This document shows positions 1-5,082 of a DNA stretch of 9,648 bases, one piece after another. The stretch is from positions 1 to 9,648 of the forward strand of contig JAODNQ010000234.1 in the NCBI GenBank assembly GCA_025464695.1, in the 5' to 3' direction. The translations under genes were made by a program, and so were the position numbers. Under the pieces are notes generated by a model that was not told the DNA's origin, did not search any database, and worked only from the letters and a program-made list of their open reading frames with translations. Positions within the stretch are counted from its first letter, which is position 1; the number at the start of each line of letters is the position of its first letter. Source of the stretch: Frankiales bacterium. GTDB taxonomy: Bacteria > Actinomycetota > Actinomycetes > Mycobacteriales > SCTD01.

Positions 1-2
1 TC

Positions 3-41
3 GCCGGCTACGTCCCCGGTGTCGACATCCTCAACGGCTGA
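3..41 (+). pseudogene. N-terminal remnant of the LivF-like ATPase, ended by an in-frame TGA
   Basis: The reading frame of the downstream ATPase can be followed upstream to the window edge. It reads A-G-Y-V-P-G-V-D-I-L-N-G, then a TGA stop at 39-41, then D-L-H-C-A-E-G-E and the ATG at 66. This is the normal start of a LivF-type ATPase: an aromatic A-loop Tyr (codon 9-11) followed by the first beta strands before Walker A. The stop therefore falls inside a conserved domain. A TGC-to-TGA or TGG-to-TGA substitution, or a sequencing error, would explain it. The true gene start lies left of the window. Confidence 0.7.
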
Positions 42-65
42 GACCTGCACTGCGCGGAGGGCGAG

Positions 66-692
66 ATGGTCGTGATCATCGGCCCGAACGGCGCCGTGAA
101 GTCGACGCTGCTCAAGTCGCTGTTCGGCCTGGTGCCGGTGCGGTCCGGCTCGGTGACCCTGCGGGGCGAGGAGATCACCGGCAAGAAGGCCCACCAGCTG
201 GTCAAGCTCGGGGTCGGGTTCGTCCCGCAGACCGAGAACGTGTTCCCCTCGCTGTCCATCGAGGAGAACCTGCAGATGGGGCTCTACAACGACCCCGGCC
301 GGTTCGCCGAGCGCTTCGCGTACGTCGCCGAGCTGTTCCCCGCCCTGGCGGCCCGCCGCAAGCAGCGCGCCGGCTCGCTGTCCGGTGGCGAGCGGCAGAT
401 GGTCGCGATGGGTCGCGCCCTCATGCCCGGCCCGTCGGTGCTGCTGCTCGACGAGCCCTCTGCCGGCCTGTCCCCCGCCCTGCAGGACGAGGTCTTCATC
501 CGCTGCCGCCAGATCAACAAGACCGGCGTGTCGATCATCATGGTCGAGCAGAACGCCCGCCGGTGCCTGCAGATCTGCGACCGCGGCTACGTCCTGGACC
601 AGGGGCGCAACGCCTACACCGCCTCGGGCAAGGACCTCATGAACGACCCGAAGGTCATCGAGCTCGACCTCGGGACCCTGGCGAAGAGCTAG
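66..692 (+). CDS. livF: LivF-type branched-chain amino acid ABC transporter ATP-binding protein (damaged; probable pseudogene or sequence error)
   Basis: This is one of the two ATPases that power HAAT/Liv uptake of branched-chain amino acids or related solutes, on the cytoplasmic face of the membrane with LivH/LivM-type permeases. From ATG 66 (208 residues) it has the Q-loop region GFVPQTENVFPS (Q55), signature LSGGERQ (105-111), Walker B VLLLDEP (catalytic E130), and the LivF-style VEQNA in place of the usual H-loop His. Two defects stand out. Walker A reads GPNGAVKST, with Val (GTG, 96-98) where the invariant Gly before Lys belongs. The frame is also cut by TGA at 39-41, so the A-loop and first strands are lost. 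GGAGG at 56-60, five bases before ATG 66, could allow restart, but the product would lack ATP-site elements. LivF proteins are usually about 235 residues, which fits an intact frame reaching left of the window. Family assignment is secure; function is doubtful. Confidence 0.85.
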   Translation: MVVIIGPNGAVKSTLLKSLFGLVPVRSGSVTLRGEEITGKKAHQLVKLGVGFVPQTENVFPSLSIEENLQMGLYNDPGRFAERFAYVAELFPALAARRKQRAGSLSGGERQMVAMGRALMPGPSVLLLDEPSAGLSPALQDEVFIRCRQINKTGVSIIMVEQNARRCLQICDRGYVLDQGRNAYTASGKDLMNDPKVIELDLGTLAKS

Positions 693-1513
693 TGCGCACG
701 GCAGCTCTCCTGGCCCTGGCGCTGGTGGCGGGCTGCTCGTCGGCACCGGACCCCGTCGCGCCGGCCTCGGACGTCGGGCTGTCCGGCCGGCTGATCCAGT
801 ACCGCGACGACCTCACCCGGCGCTACGTCCAGGTCGAGGTGTCGTCGTCGCGGCCGGTGCAGCTCCTCGACGTCGCCCTGCGCACCCGCGGCTTCGGTCG
901 CGCCCCGGTCCGCGAGACCGGAGCGCAGCTGACGGCCGACGACCGCGTCGACCTGCCGGTCCCCTACGGCGCGGTCCGCTGCGACGAGCGGCCCGGTGCG
1001 GACGCCCTGCTGACCGTCCGCACGCCCGACGGTCGGGAGCGGGCCGTCCGGCTCCCCCTGGCCGACGCCGACGCCCTCCTGGGACGGCTGCACGCGGCCG
1101 AGTGCGCGGAGCAGGACCTGCGGGAGCAGGTCGACCTCGCCCTCGGGCCCGCCCTGCGCGTGGAGGGCGACGCCGTGCTGACGTCGCTGGTGCTGACCCG
1201 CAGGTCCGGCCGCGCGCGCGTGTCCGTCCCCCGCCTGGACGGCAACATCATCTTCGTCGAGACGCTGGCGGCACCGCTCGTGCTCGAGCCCGAGGCGGAG
1301 CGCGCCGAGACCGTGCTGCGCGCCGTCGCCGAGCGCTGCGACGCCCACGCCCTGACCGAGAGCAAGCAGACCGGCACGGTCCGGGTCCCGGTCTCGGTCG
1401 ACGGCGCCGACCCGCTGCTGGTGCGCCTGGTGTTCCCGCCCGACCAGGCCCGCCGGCTCGTGCAGTTCGCGACCGAGAGCTGCGCCCGGAAGAACCCGGA
1501 CCCGGCGCACTAG
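692..1513 (+). CDS. Unrecognised lipoprotein translationally coupled to livF
   Basis: I chose GTG 692, whose G is the last base of the livF stop codon (TAGTG). This gives a textbook lipoprotein signal, MRTAALLALALVAGC, with lipobox L-V-A-G and Cys15, so the 273-residue product should be exported and lipid-anchored. The one-base overlap implies translational coupling to livF. I do not recognise the mature part. It looks like two related halves, each ending in a Cys pair with a short beta-rich stretch between: C97...LLTVRTPDG...RLHAAEC (C138) and C216...VSVDGADPLLVRLVF...FATESC (C264). This suggests an internal duplication with one disulfide per half. The third positions are almost all G/C, and no membrane segment follows the signal. 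A link to solute uptake is inferred from position only. Upstream starts in this frame would overlap livF and lose the signal peptide. Confidence 0.8.
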   Translation: MRTAALLALALVAGCSSAPDPVAPASDVGLSGRLIQYRDDLTRRYVQVEVSSSRPVQLLDVALRTRGFGRAPVRETGAQLTADDRVDLPVPYGAVRCDERPGADALLTVRTPDGRERAVRLPLADADALLGRLHAAECAEQDLREQVDLALGPALRVEGDAVLTSLVLTRRSGRARVSVPRLDGNIIFVETLAAPLVLEPEAERAETVLRAVAERCDAHALTESKQTGTVRVPVSVDGADPLLVRLVFPPDQARRLVQFATESCARKNPDPAH

Positions 1514-1543
1514 ACGGCCCACGAGACGGCCGCACGAGACGGC
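1513..1543 (+). repeat. Short direct repeats after the lipoprotein stop
   Basis: ACGAGACGGC occurs at 1521-1530 and again at 1534-1543. A partial copy (GACGGCC) starts at the stop codon at 1513. The spacing is 12-13 bases. The repeats sit directly before the terminator hairpin. No function is evident. Confidence 0.4.
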
Positions 1544-1544
1544 A

Positions 1545-1576
1545 GAGGGCCCCGACGCTCGCGCGCCGGGGCCCTC
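1545..1576. terminator. Bidirectional hairpin terminator between convergent genes
   Basis: GAGGGCCCCG (1545-1554) pairs perfectly with CGGGGCCCTC (1567-1576). The 12-base loop can add three more pairs (CGC/GCG). It lies 31 bases after the lipoprotein stop and 16 bases beyond the stop of the convergent binding-protein gene. It can therefore end transcription from both sides. There is no T-tract, as is usual for high-GC actinobacteria. Confidence 0.75.
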
Positions 1577-1592
1577 GTCGAGCCGGGAGCTG

Positions 1593-2909
1593 CTAGCCCT
1601 CGATCTTGCCGGTCTGGTACTCGCCCTTGTCGGCGTCGTAGGTGTTGTTCGCACCGTAGGTGTAGATGCCGATGCTGGCCTGCGTCGGGTCGCCCTTGTC
1701 CGAGAACTCGATCGGGCCGGAGACGCCGTCGTAGTCGATGTCGGCGGTGTTGTCGGCGTCGAGGAGCTTCTTGCACTCCGCGAACGTCGTGCACTTGGTG
1801 CCGCCGCGCGTGACGTCGGGCAGGTTCTTCGCGAGGTCGGTGCCGGCGTCGCTCTTGCCCGCGATGGCGGCGAGCGCGTTCACGACGACGGCGTCGTAGG
1901 ACTCGGCCGTGTACGGGAACTCGACCAGCTTCGGGTTGATGGTGAGCACCCGCTTGCGGAAGTCACCGGGAGCCGAGGCGCCGGGCAGCGAGCCCTTGAC
2001 GCCCTTGAGGACGCCGGCCGGCAGGCCCTTGCCGAGGGTGTTGGAGAGGTTGCCGTCCACGAGGTAGAGCGGCACCGTCTGCGGGCCGATGCCCTGCGCG
2101 ACCATCGCCTGGATGACCTTGCTGGACTCCTCGAAGCCGATCAGCACGATGGCGTCGGGCTTCGCGGCCTTGAGCTGGCCGACCTGGGCGTCGAAGTTGC
2201 TGCCGGCCGGGTCGTAGAAGACCGGCGCCGACGGCGCGAGCTGTCCGCCCTGGGCCTTGACGGTGTCGCCGACGTTCTTGCTCAGGCCCTCGCCGTACGG
2301 GTCCTGCAGCGCGATGATGCCGACGTTGCTGAAGCCGTCCGCCGAGATGGTCTCGCCGAGCACGCGGCCCTGCAGGACGTCCGAGGGCGCGGTGCGGAAG
2401 TACTGGCCCTTGTCGTCGTAGTCGGTGAACTTCGGCGACGTGTTGGCCGGGCTGATCTCGACGACGCCGGCAGCGGCGATCTTGTCGATGACCGTGAAGG
2501 AGACGCCCGAGGAGGCCGCGCCGACGATGACGTCGGCCTTGGCCGCCAGCAGGCGGTCGACGGTCGGGTTCGCGACGTCCTGCTGGGCGTCGCCGGAGTC
2601 ACCGGCCTCGTACTTCACGGGCTTGCCGAGGACACCGCCCGCGGCGTTGATCTCCTTGACGGCGAGCTCGACGCCGGCGAACTCGGGCGGGCCGAGGAAG
2701 GCCAGGTTGCCGGTCTGCGGCAGCAGGCTGCCGACCGTCAGCACGCCGTCGCCGACGTTCTTCGCGACGGACGGGGCGGCGGACGCGGACGCGCCTCCCG
2801 AGGTGGACGGGGAGGCGGTGTCAGTGCTGTCGTCGCCGCAGGCCCCGAGGGCGAGCGTGGCGACGGCGGCGAGCGTGACGACGCGCCAGGTACGAGCGGG
2901 GTGGGCCAT
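1593..2909 (-). CDS. Branched-chain amino acid ABC transporter substrate-binding lipoprotein
   Basis: A 438-residue extracellular solute receptor of the LivK/Peripla_BP_6 type (periplasmic-binding-protein fold I). It would hand leucine, isoleucine, valine or a related compound to a LivHMGF permease. The N-terminus MAHPARTWRVVTLAAVATLALGAC is a lipoprotein signal with lipobox LGAC and lipid Cys24. A Ser/Thr/Ala-rich tether follows to about residue 50. The fold begins at VLTVGSLLPQTGNLAFLG. Further family features are ELAVKEINAAGGVLGKPV, the ligand-loop stretch IVGAASSGVS, and PANTSPKFTDYD. ATG 2909 is preceded by GAGGAG four bases upstream. The gene converges on the livF end rather than lying in its operon, so the receptor is transcribed separately. 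Two late Cys (TKC...AEC) could form a disulfide. The exact ligand cannot be read from sequence. Confidence 0.93.
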   Translation of the reverse strand: MAHPARTWRVVTLAAVATLALGACGDDSTDTASPSTSGGASASAAPSVAKNVGDGVLTVGSLLPQTGNLAFLGPPEFAGVELAVKEINAAGGVLGKPVKYEAGDSGDAQQDVANPTVDRLLAAKADVIVGAASSGVSFTVIDKIAAAGVVEISPANTSPKFTDYDDKGQYFRTAPSDVLQGRVLGETISADGFSNVGIIALQDPYGEGLSKNVGDTVKAQGGQLAPSAPVFYDPAGSNFDAQVGQLKAAKPDAIVLIGFEESSKVIQAMVAQGIGPQTVPLYLVDGNLSNTLGKGLPAGVLKGVKGSLPGASAPGDFRKRVLTINPKLVEFPYTAESYDAVVVNALAAIAGKSDAGTDLAKNLPDVTRGGTKCTTFAECKKLLDADNTADIDYDGVSGPIEFSDKGDPTQASIGIYTYGANNTYDADKGEYQTGKIEG

Positions 2910-2966
2910 CCGGTCTCCTCAGACGGTCTGGGCGCGCCGGGGTCCCCGGTCGCGCCTGGTCGGCCG

Positions 2967-3040
2967 AACGTAGCCGCGCGAGGTTCCAGCGGCACGCACC
3001 GCCGACGGCGGTCTGCACTCCGTTGTCAGGTCGTGACCTG
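2967..3040 (-). promoter_or_regulatory. Upstream region of the binding-protein gene: possible -10 and inverted repeats
   Basis: On the minus strand TACGTT (plus 2967-2972) fits a TANNNT -10 element about 57 bases before ATG 2909. No convincing -35 is seen. Two inverted repeats lie further upstream. ACCGCC-GAC-GGCGGT is at 2998-3012. CAGGTC-GT-GACCTG, a perfect 6-2-6 arrangement, is at 3027-3040. The second has the size of a dimeric regulator operator. Either repeat might instead help terminate the response regulator mRNA, whose stop is at 3070. These are pattern observations only. Confidence 0.3.
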
Positions 3041-3069
3041 GGCGTGCCGCAAGCGGGACGAAGCGCCCC

Positions 3070-3765
3070 TCAGGCCGACGGGAGCAGCGTGCCGGCGAGG
3101 ACGTCGACGGCGACGGCCCGCATCGAGCGGCGGCTGTCCATGGACGCGCGCTGCACGAACCGGAACGCCTCGGCCTCGCTGAGCCCGTGCTCGTTCTGCA
3201 GGCGGGCCTTCGCCCGGTCGACCAGCGTGCGGGCCTCGAGCCGGCCGCTCAGGTCCGCGACCTCGGCCTCGAGCGCCACCGTCTCGGCGAACCGGGCCAG
3301 GGCCATCTCGACCGTGGGGAGCAGGTCCTTCTTCTGGAAGGGCTTGACCAGGTAGGCCATGGCGCCCGCCTCCCGGGCCCGGGCGACGAGGTCGCGCTGG
3401 CTGAAGGCGGTCAGCACCACCACCGGGGCGATCCGCGCCGAGACGATCTGCTCGGCCGCCGTGATGCCGTCCATCACCGGCATCTTGACGTCGAGGATGA
3501 CGAGGTCGGGCCGCAGCTCGGTGGCGAGGCGGACAGCGGTCGCGCCGTCGCCGGCCTCGCCGCAGACGACGAGCCCCTCCTCCTCGAGCATCTCCTTCAG
3601 GTCGAGGCGGATCAGCGCCTCGTCCTCGGCGAGCAGCACGCGGGTGCCGGGGCGGGACGGACCCGGGCCGGGGCGCGGCACGGGGCGGGGCACCGGGCGG
3701 TCCTCAGGCACAGTGCGGTCCTCGAGCACGGGGCGGTCCTCAGGCACGGTGCGGTCCTCGGGCAC
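3070..3765 (-). CDS. pdtaR: PdtaR-like ANTAR response regulator (RNA-binding antiterminator)
   Basis: A cytoplasmic two-component response regulator of 231 residues from GTG 3765. The receiver domain (about 42-158) has acidic residues E47/D48, phosphorylatable D92 (VILDVKMP), switch T119 and K141 (LVKPF). A helical linker leads to an ANTAR domain (about 170-225; ...ARLQNEHGLSEAEAFRF...), which in this family binds paired hairpins in nascent RNA to block termination. The partner kinase should be PdtaS-like and is not in this window. GTG 3765 is supported by GAGGAGG four bases upstream. That start gives a strange 40-residue N-terminus of VPEDRT/VPEDRP hexapeptides and VPRP repeats, absent from ordinary PdtaR proteins, which begin a few residues before the receiver. 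In-frame GTGs further in could be the true start. The tRNA is divergent from it. Function by family is solid; the start is uncertain. Confidence 0.9.
   Translation of the reverse strand: MPEDRTVPEDRPVLEDRTVPEDRPVPRPVPRPGPGPSRPGTRVLLAEDEALIRLDLKEMLEEEGLVVCGEAGDGATAVRLATELRPDLVILDVKMPVMDGITAAEQIVSARIAPVVVLTAFSQRDLVARAREAGAMAYLVKPFQKKDLLPTVEMALARFAETVALEAEVADLSGRLEARTLVDRAKARLQNEHGLSEAEAFRFVQRASMDSRRSMRAVAVDVLAGTLLPSA
3670..3765 (-). repeat. Tandem 18-bp repeats (4 copies) plus two 12-bp units at the regulator's 5' end
   Basis: Read on the minus strand, positions 3765-3694 are four 18-bp units encoding VPEDRT, VPEDRP, VLEDRT, VPEDRP (the first V is the GTG start). Two 12-bp VPRP units follow to 3670. 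The alternation of T and P gives a 36-bp higher-order period. Each 18-bp unit begins with GTG and carries GAGGA seven bases before the next GTG, so every unit could act as its own ribosome-binding site and start. Slippage would change the number of starts without changing frame. Confidence 0.85.
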
Positions 3766-3812
3766 TCCGCCTCCTCGGCCGTCCGTGGGGTCCGGCAGCG
3801 GACGCCGTCGGA

Positions 3813-3838
3813 CGTGATCACGCTACCGGGGCTAGCCT
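3813..3838. promoter_or_regulatory. Divergent promoter region (tRNA / regulator) with 10-bp palindrome
   Basis: CGTGATCACG (3813-3822) is a perfect palindrome between the divergent tRNA and regulator genes. For the tRNA, TAGCCT (3833-3838) fits a -10 element 13 bases before the mature 5' end. For the regulator, minus-strand TAGCGT (plus 3820-3825) fits a -10 and overlaps the palindrome. No strong -35 is visible for either. A protein bound at the palindrome could touch both promoters. Confidence 0.35.
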
Positions 3839-3851
3839 GGCCGCCGTCCCT

Positions 3852-3925
3852 GCCCCCGTCGCGCAACCGGCAGACGCACGGTGCTCAAACCACCGACAGT
3901 GTGGGTTCGAATCCCACCGGGGGCA
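3852..3925 (+). tRNA. tRNA-Leu (anticodon CAA) with a short, class I-size variable loop
   Basis: A full cloverleaf can be drawn. Acceptor GCCCCCG (3852-3858) pairs with CGGGGGC (3918-3924), with discriminator A3925 and no encoded CCA. The D-arm is GCG/CGC with the loop CAACCGGCAGA, close to the three-pair D-stem and GGYAGACGC pattern typical of bacterial tRNA-Leu. The anticodon stem CGGTG/CACCG (3879-3883/3891-3895) encloses CTCAAAC, giving anticodon CAA (3886-3888), which reads UUG. The T-arm is GTGGG-TTCGAAT-CCCAC. The odd part is the variable region, ACAGT (3896-3900), only five bases. Leu tRNAs normally have a long extra arm. A15 with U48 could form the Levitt pair of class I tRNAs, so the molecule looks foldable rather than broken. 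Identity by anticodon and D-arm is Leu; charging in the cell is inferred. Confidence 0.9.
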
Positions 3926-3936
3926 CGCCCGAGCGC

Positions 3937-4128
3937 TCAGCGCCGCCGGCGGTCCCGCAGCGCGGCACCGGCGACGGCGGCGCTCCGCTGGGCGTCCCCG
4001 GCGAGGAACCGGAGCAGCCGGGCCCGCCGCGCGGAGCCCGGGTCAGCGGGCCGCGCGGCCGGCTCGGGACGCGACCGGAGCAGGTCGAGGACGAGGCCGG
4101 GCGAGCGGACCTCCGTGTCTGTCGTCAT
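3937..4128 (-). CDS. Possible small basic protein of 63 residues
   Basis: Starts at ATG 4128 (MTTDTEVRSPGLVLDLL...) and ends in a very basic tail (...AALRDRRRR), with the stop 11 bases from the 3' end of the facing tRNA gene. In favour, about 94 percent of its third codon positions are G or C, and this drops just upstream of the ATG, as expected at a real gene start. Against, GGGAGG lies only two bases before the ATG, which is closer than a normal Shine-Dalgarno. It has no signal peptide or membrane segment. It is predicted mostly helical with an Ala/Arg-rich second half. I do not recognise it. Transcripts from it would run antisense through the tRNA unless terminated. Confidence 0.45.
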   Translation of the reverse strand: MTTDTEVRSPGLVLDLLRSRPEPAARPADPGSARRARLLRFLAGDAQRSAAVAGAALRDRRRR

Positions 4129-4261
4129 GCCCTCCCAACGCGGCCCGGTCGGGCGAGGACACGGCCGGGAGCGGGTGAGCTGTCGGGTGGCACCGGCCTG
4201 TGCCCGGAGCAGCCCTCCGGGCCGGTCGACTGTGCCGCTGGCCACCTTCGGCGCGGGGGTC

Positions 4262-4289
4262 TGGACACCTACCCACGAACCCCTACAGT
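4262..4289 (+). promoter_or_regulatory. Sigma70-like promoter of the CHAP hydrolase gene
   Basis: TGGACA (4262-4267, five of six matches to TTGACA), a 16-base spacer, then TACAGT (4284-4289, a TANNNT -10). Transcription would begin near 4296 and leave a leader of about 124 bases before the GTG start at 4420. This is the best promoter match I saw in the window. Confidence 0.5.
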
Positions 4290-4295
4290 CACGCC

Positions 4296-4419
4296 CGTAA
4301 GCGACGTTCACCCGGATGGAGCAGTCCGCGGGCTCCAGACCGGGGTCCCCGACTGCCGATCTCCAGGACGTCAGCCGCCGTTCCTCACGGCGCCTCCCCC
4401 TGGATGAAGGCCCTGACCC
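4296..4419 (+). promoter_or_regulatory. Structured 5' leader of the CHAP hydrolase mRNA
   Basis: The leader contains nested pairings: GACGT (4303-4307) with ACGTC (4368-4372), TGGA (4317-4320) with TCCA (4362-4365), and GCAGTC (4321-4326) with GACTGC (4351-4356). A competing hairpin, TGGAGC (4317-4322) with GCTCCA (4332-4337), uses the same left strand, so two folds exclude each other. A further hairpin CGCCG/CGGCG (4376-4380/4388-4392) lies just before the AAGG ribosome site (4407-4410). I could not match it to a known riboswitch. Together with the promoter, this explains the 291-base gap between 4128 and 4420. Confidence 0.35.
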
Positions 4420-4950
4420 GTGCGCACTGCTCGCCGCCTGCTCGTCCTCCTGCTCTCCGTCCTGGCCGTGGCCGCCCTGCTGGGCAGCGCGCCGGCGTCG
4501 GCCAGCGGGGACGACTACCCCTACCGGACCGACTCCTCGGGCTCCGCCGACCGCTGGGGCTTCACCCGCCGCCAGTGCGTGAGCTTCGTCGCCTGGCGCA
4601 TGGAGCAGCGCGGCAAGGCCCTGAGCAACCGCACGCAGGCCTGGGGCAACGCCTCGTCCTGGGACGAGAGCGCCCGCCGGCTCGGCTACGGCGTCGGCAC
4701 GAAGCCCGTCCCCGGTGCCGTCGCGCAGTGGAACGCCGGCGAGCGCTCTGCGTACTACGGGGGCGGCTCCGCCACCGCGAACGGCACCATGAGCGCGGGC
4801 AGCTACGGGCACGTCGGCTACGTCCGCGGCGTCTACAGCGACGGCTCGGTCTCGGTGGAGAACTACAACGGCACCGGGAGCCGCACCTACTCGGTCAGCC
4901 GGGTGAGGGCCCCCCGCTACCTGTACGTCGGGGTCAAGGCGCCGGCCTGA
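4420..4950 (+). CDS. Secreted CHAP-domain cell-wall hydrolase
   Basis: A 176-residue exported protein from GTG 4420, with AAGG nine bases upstream. Basic MRTARR, a hydrophobic core and cleavage near APASA (after residue 28) make a Sec signal peptide. The mature part is essentially one CHAP (NlpC/P60-like cysteine amidase or endopeptidase) domain. Its nucleophile is C53 in QCVSFVAWR, its His is H131 in YGHVGYV, and the third polar residue is probably E147 or N148 in VENYN. Such enzymes cut peptidoglycan stem or cross-bridge peptides, or act in daughter-cell separation. No separate wall-binding domain is present, so it probably acts as a free small hydrolase. The ATG at 4404 is in another frame. 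The long leader suggests control after transcription starts. The exact bond cut is not readable. Confidence 0.88.
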   Translation: MRTARRLLVLLLSVLAVAALLGSAPASASGDDYPYRTDSSGSADRWGFTRRQCVSFVAWRMEQRGKALSNRTQAWGNASSWDESARRLGYGVGTKPVPGAVAQWNAGERSAYYGGGSATANGTMSAGSYGHVGYVRGVYSDGSVSVENYNGTGSRTYSVSRVRAPRYLYVGVKAPA

Positions 4951-4963
4951 CGGCTGGCACGAC

Positions 4964-4977
4964 CACCCGGGCGGGTG
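4964..4977 (+). terminator. Weak hairpin after the CHAP gene
   Basis: CACCC (4964-4968) pairs with GGGTG (4973-4977) around a four-base loop, 14 bases after the CHAP stop. It is short and has no T-tract, so it may be only a partial terminator. Read-through into the small gene at 5083 is possible. Confidence 0.3.
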
Positions 4978-5082
4978 ATGGCGGGAGCCGGCTCCGGCCC
5001 GGACACTGACCGGGACCCGGCAGCCAGCAGGCCCGCCGGTCCCGCCCGCGACGGACCGCGGGCTGTGCACAGGAGGTGCGCC

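Noticed and set aside
39..41. TGA read as selenocysteine in the LivF-like gene
   Set aside because: No Sec-dependent activity exists in this family and I see no SECIS-like hairpin just downstream; a mutation or error is simpler.
1513..1543. Direct repeats as a replication iteron, att site or CRISPR
   Set aside because: Only two full 10-bp copies, with no integrase or replication gene nearby and no spacer structure.
689..1654. Minus-strand ORF antisense to the lipoprotein
   Set aside because: Composition is typical of an antisense shadow; the plus frame has a lipobox, a coupled start and coding third-position bias.
3852..3925. tRNA as an integration site of a genomic island
   Set aside because: No integrase, no duplicated tRNA 3' end elsewhere in the window, and housekeeping genes on both sides.
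3187..4407. Long plus-strand ORF (406 residues) across the regulator and tRNA
   Set aside because: It is a shadow frame of the response regulator; it spans a tRNA and intergenic DNA and has Gly/Arg/Pro/His-rich nonsense composition.
4296..4419. c-di-AMP (ydaO-yuaA) riboswitch upstream of a wall hydrolase
   Set aside because: Context fits, but I could not find the family's conserved core, such as the GGGGUGAAUC-like element, so I report only an unnamed structured leader.
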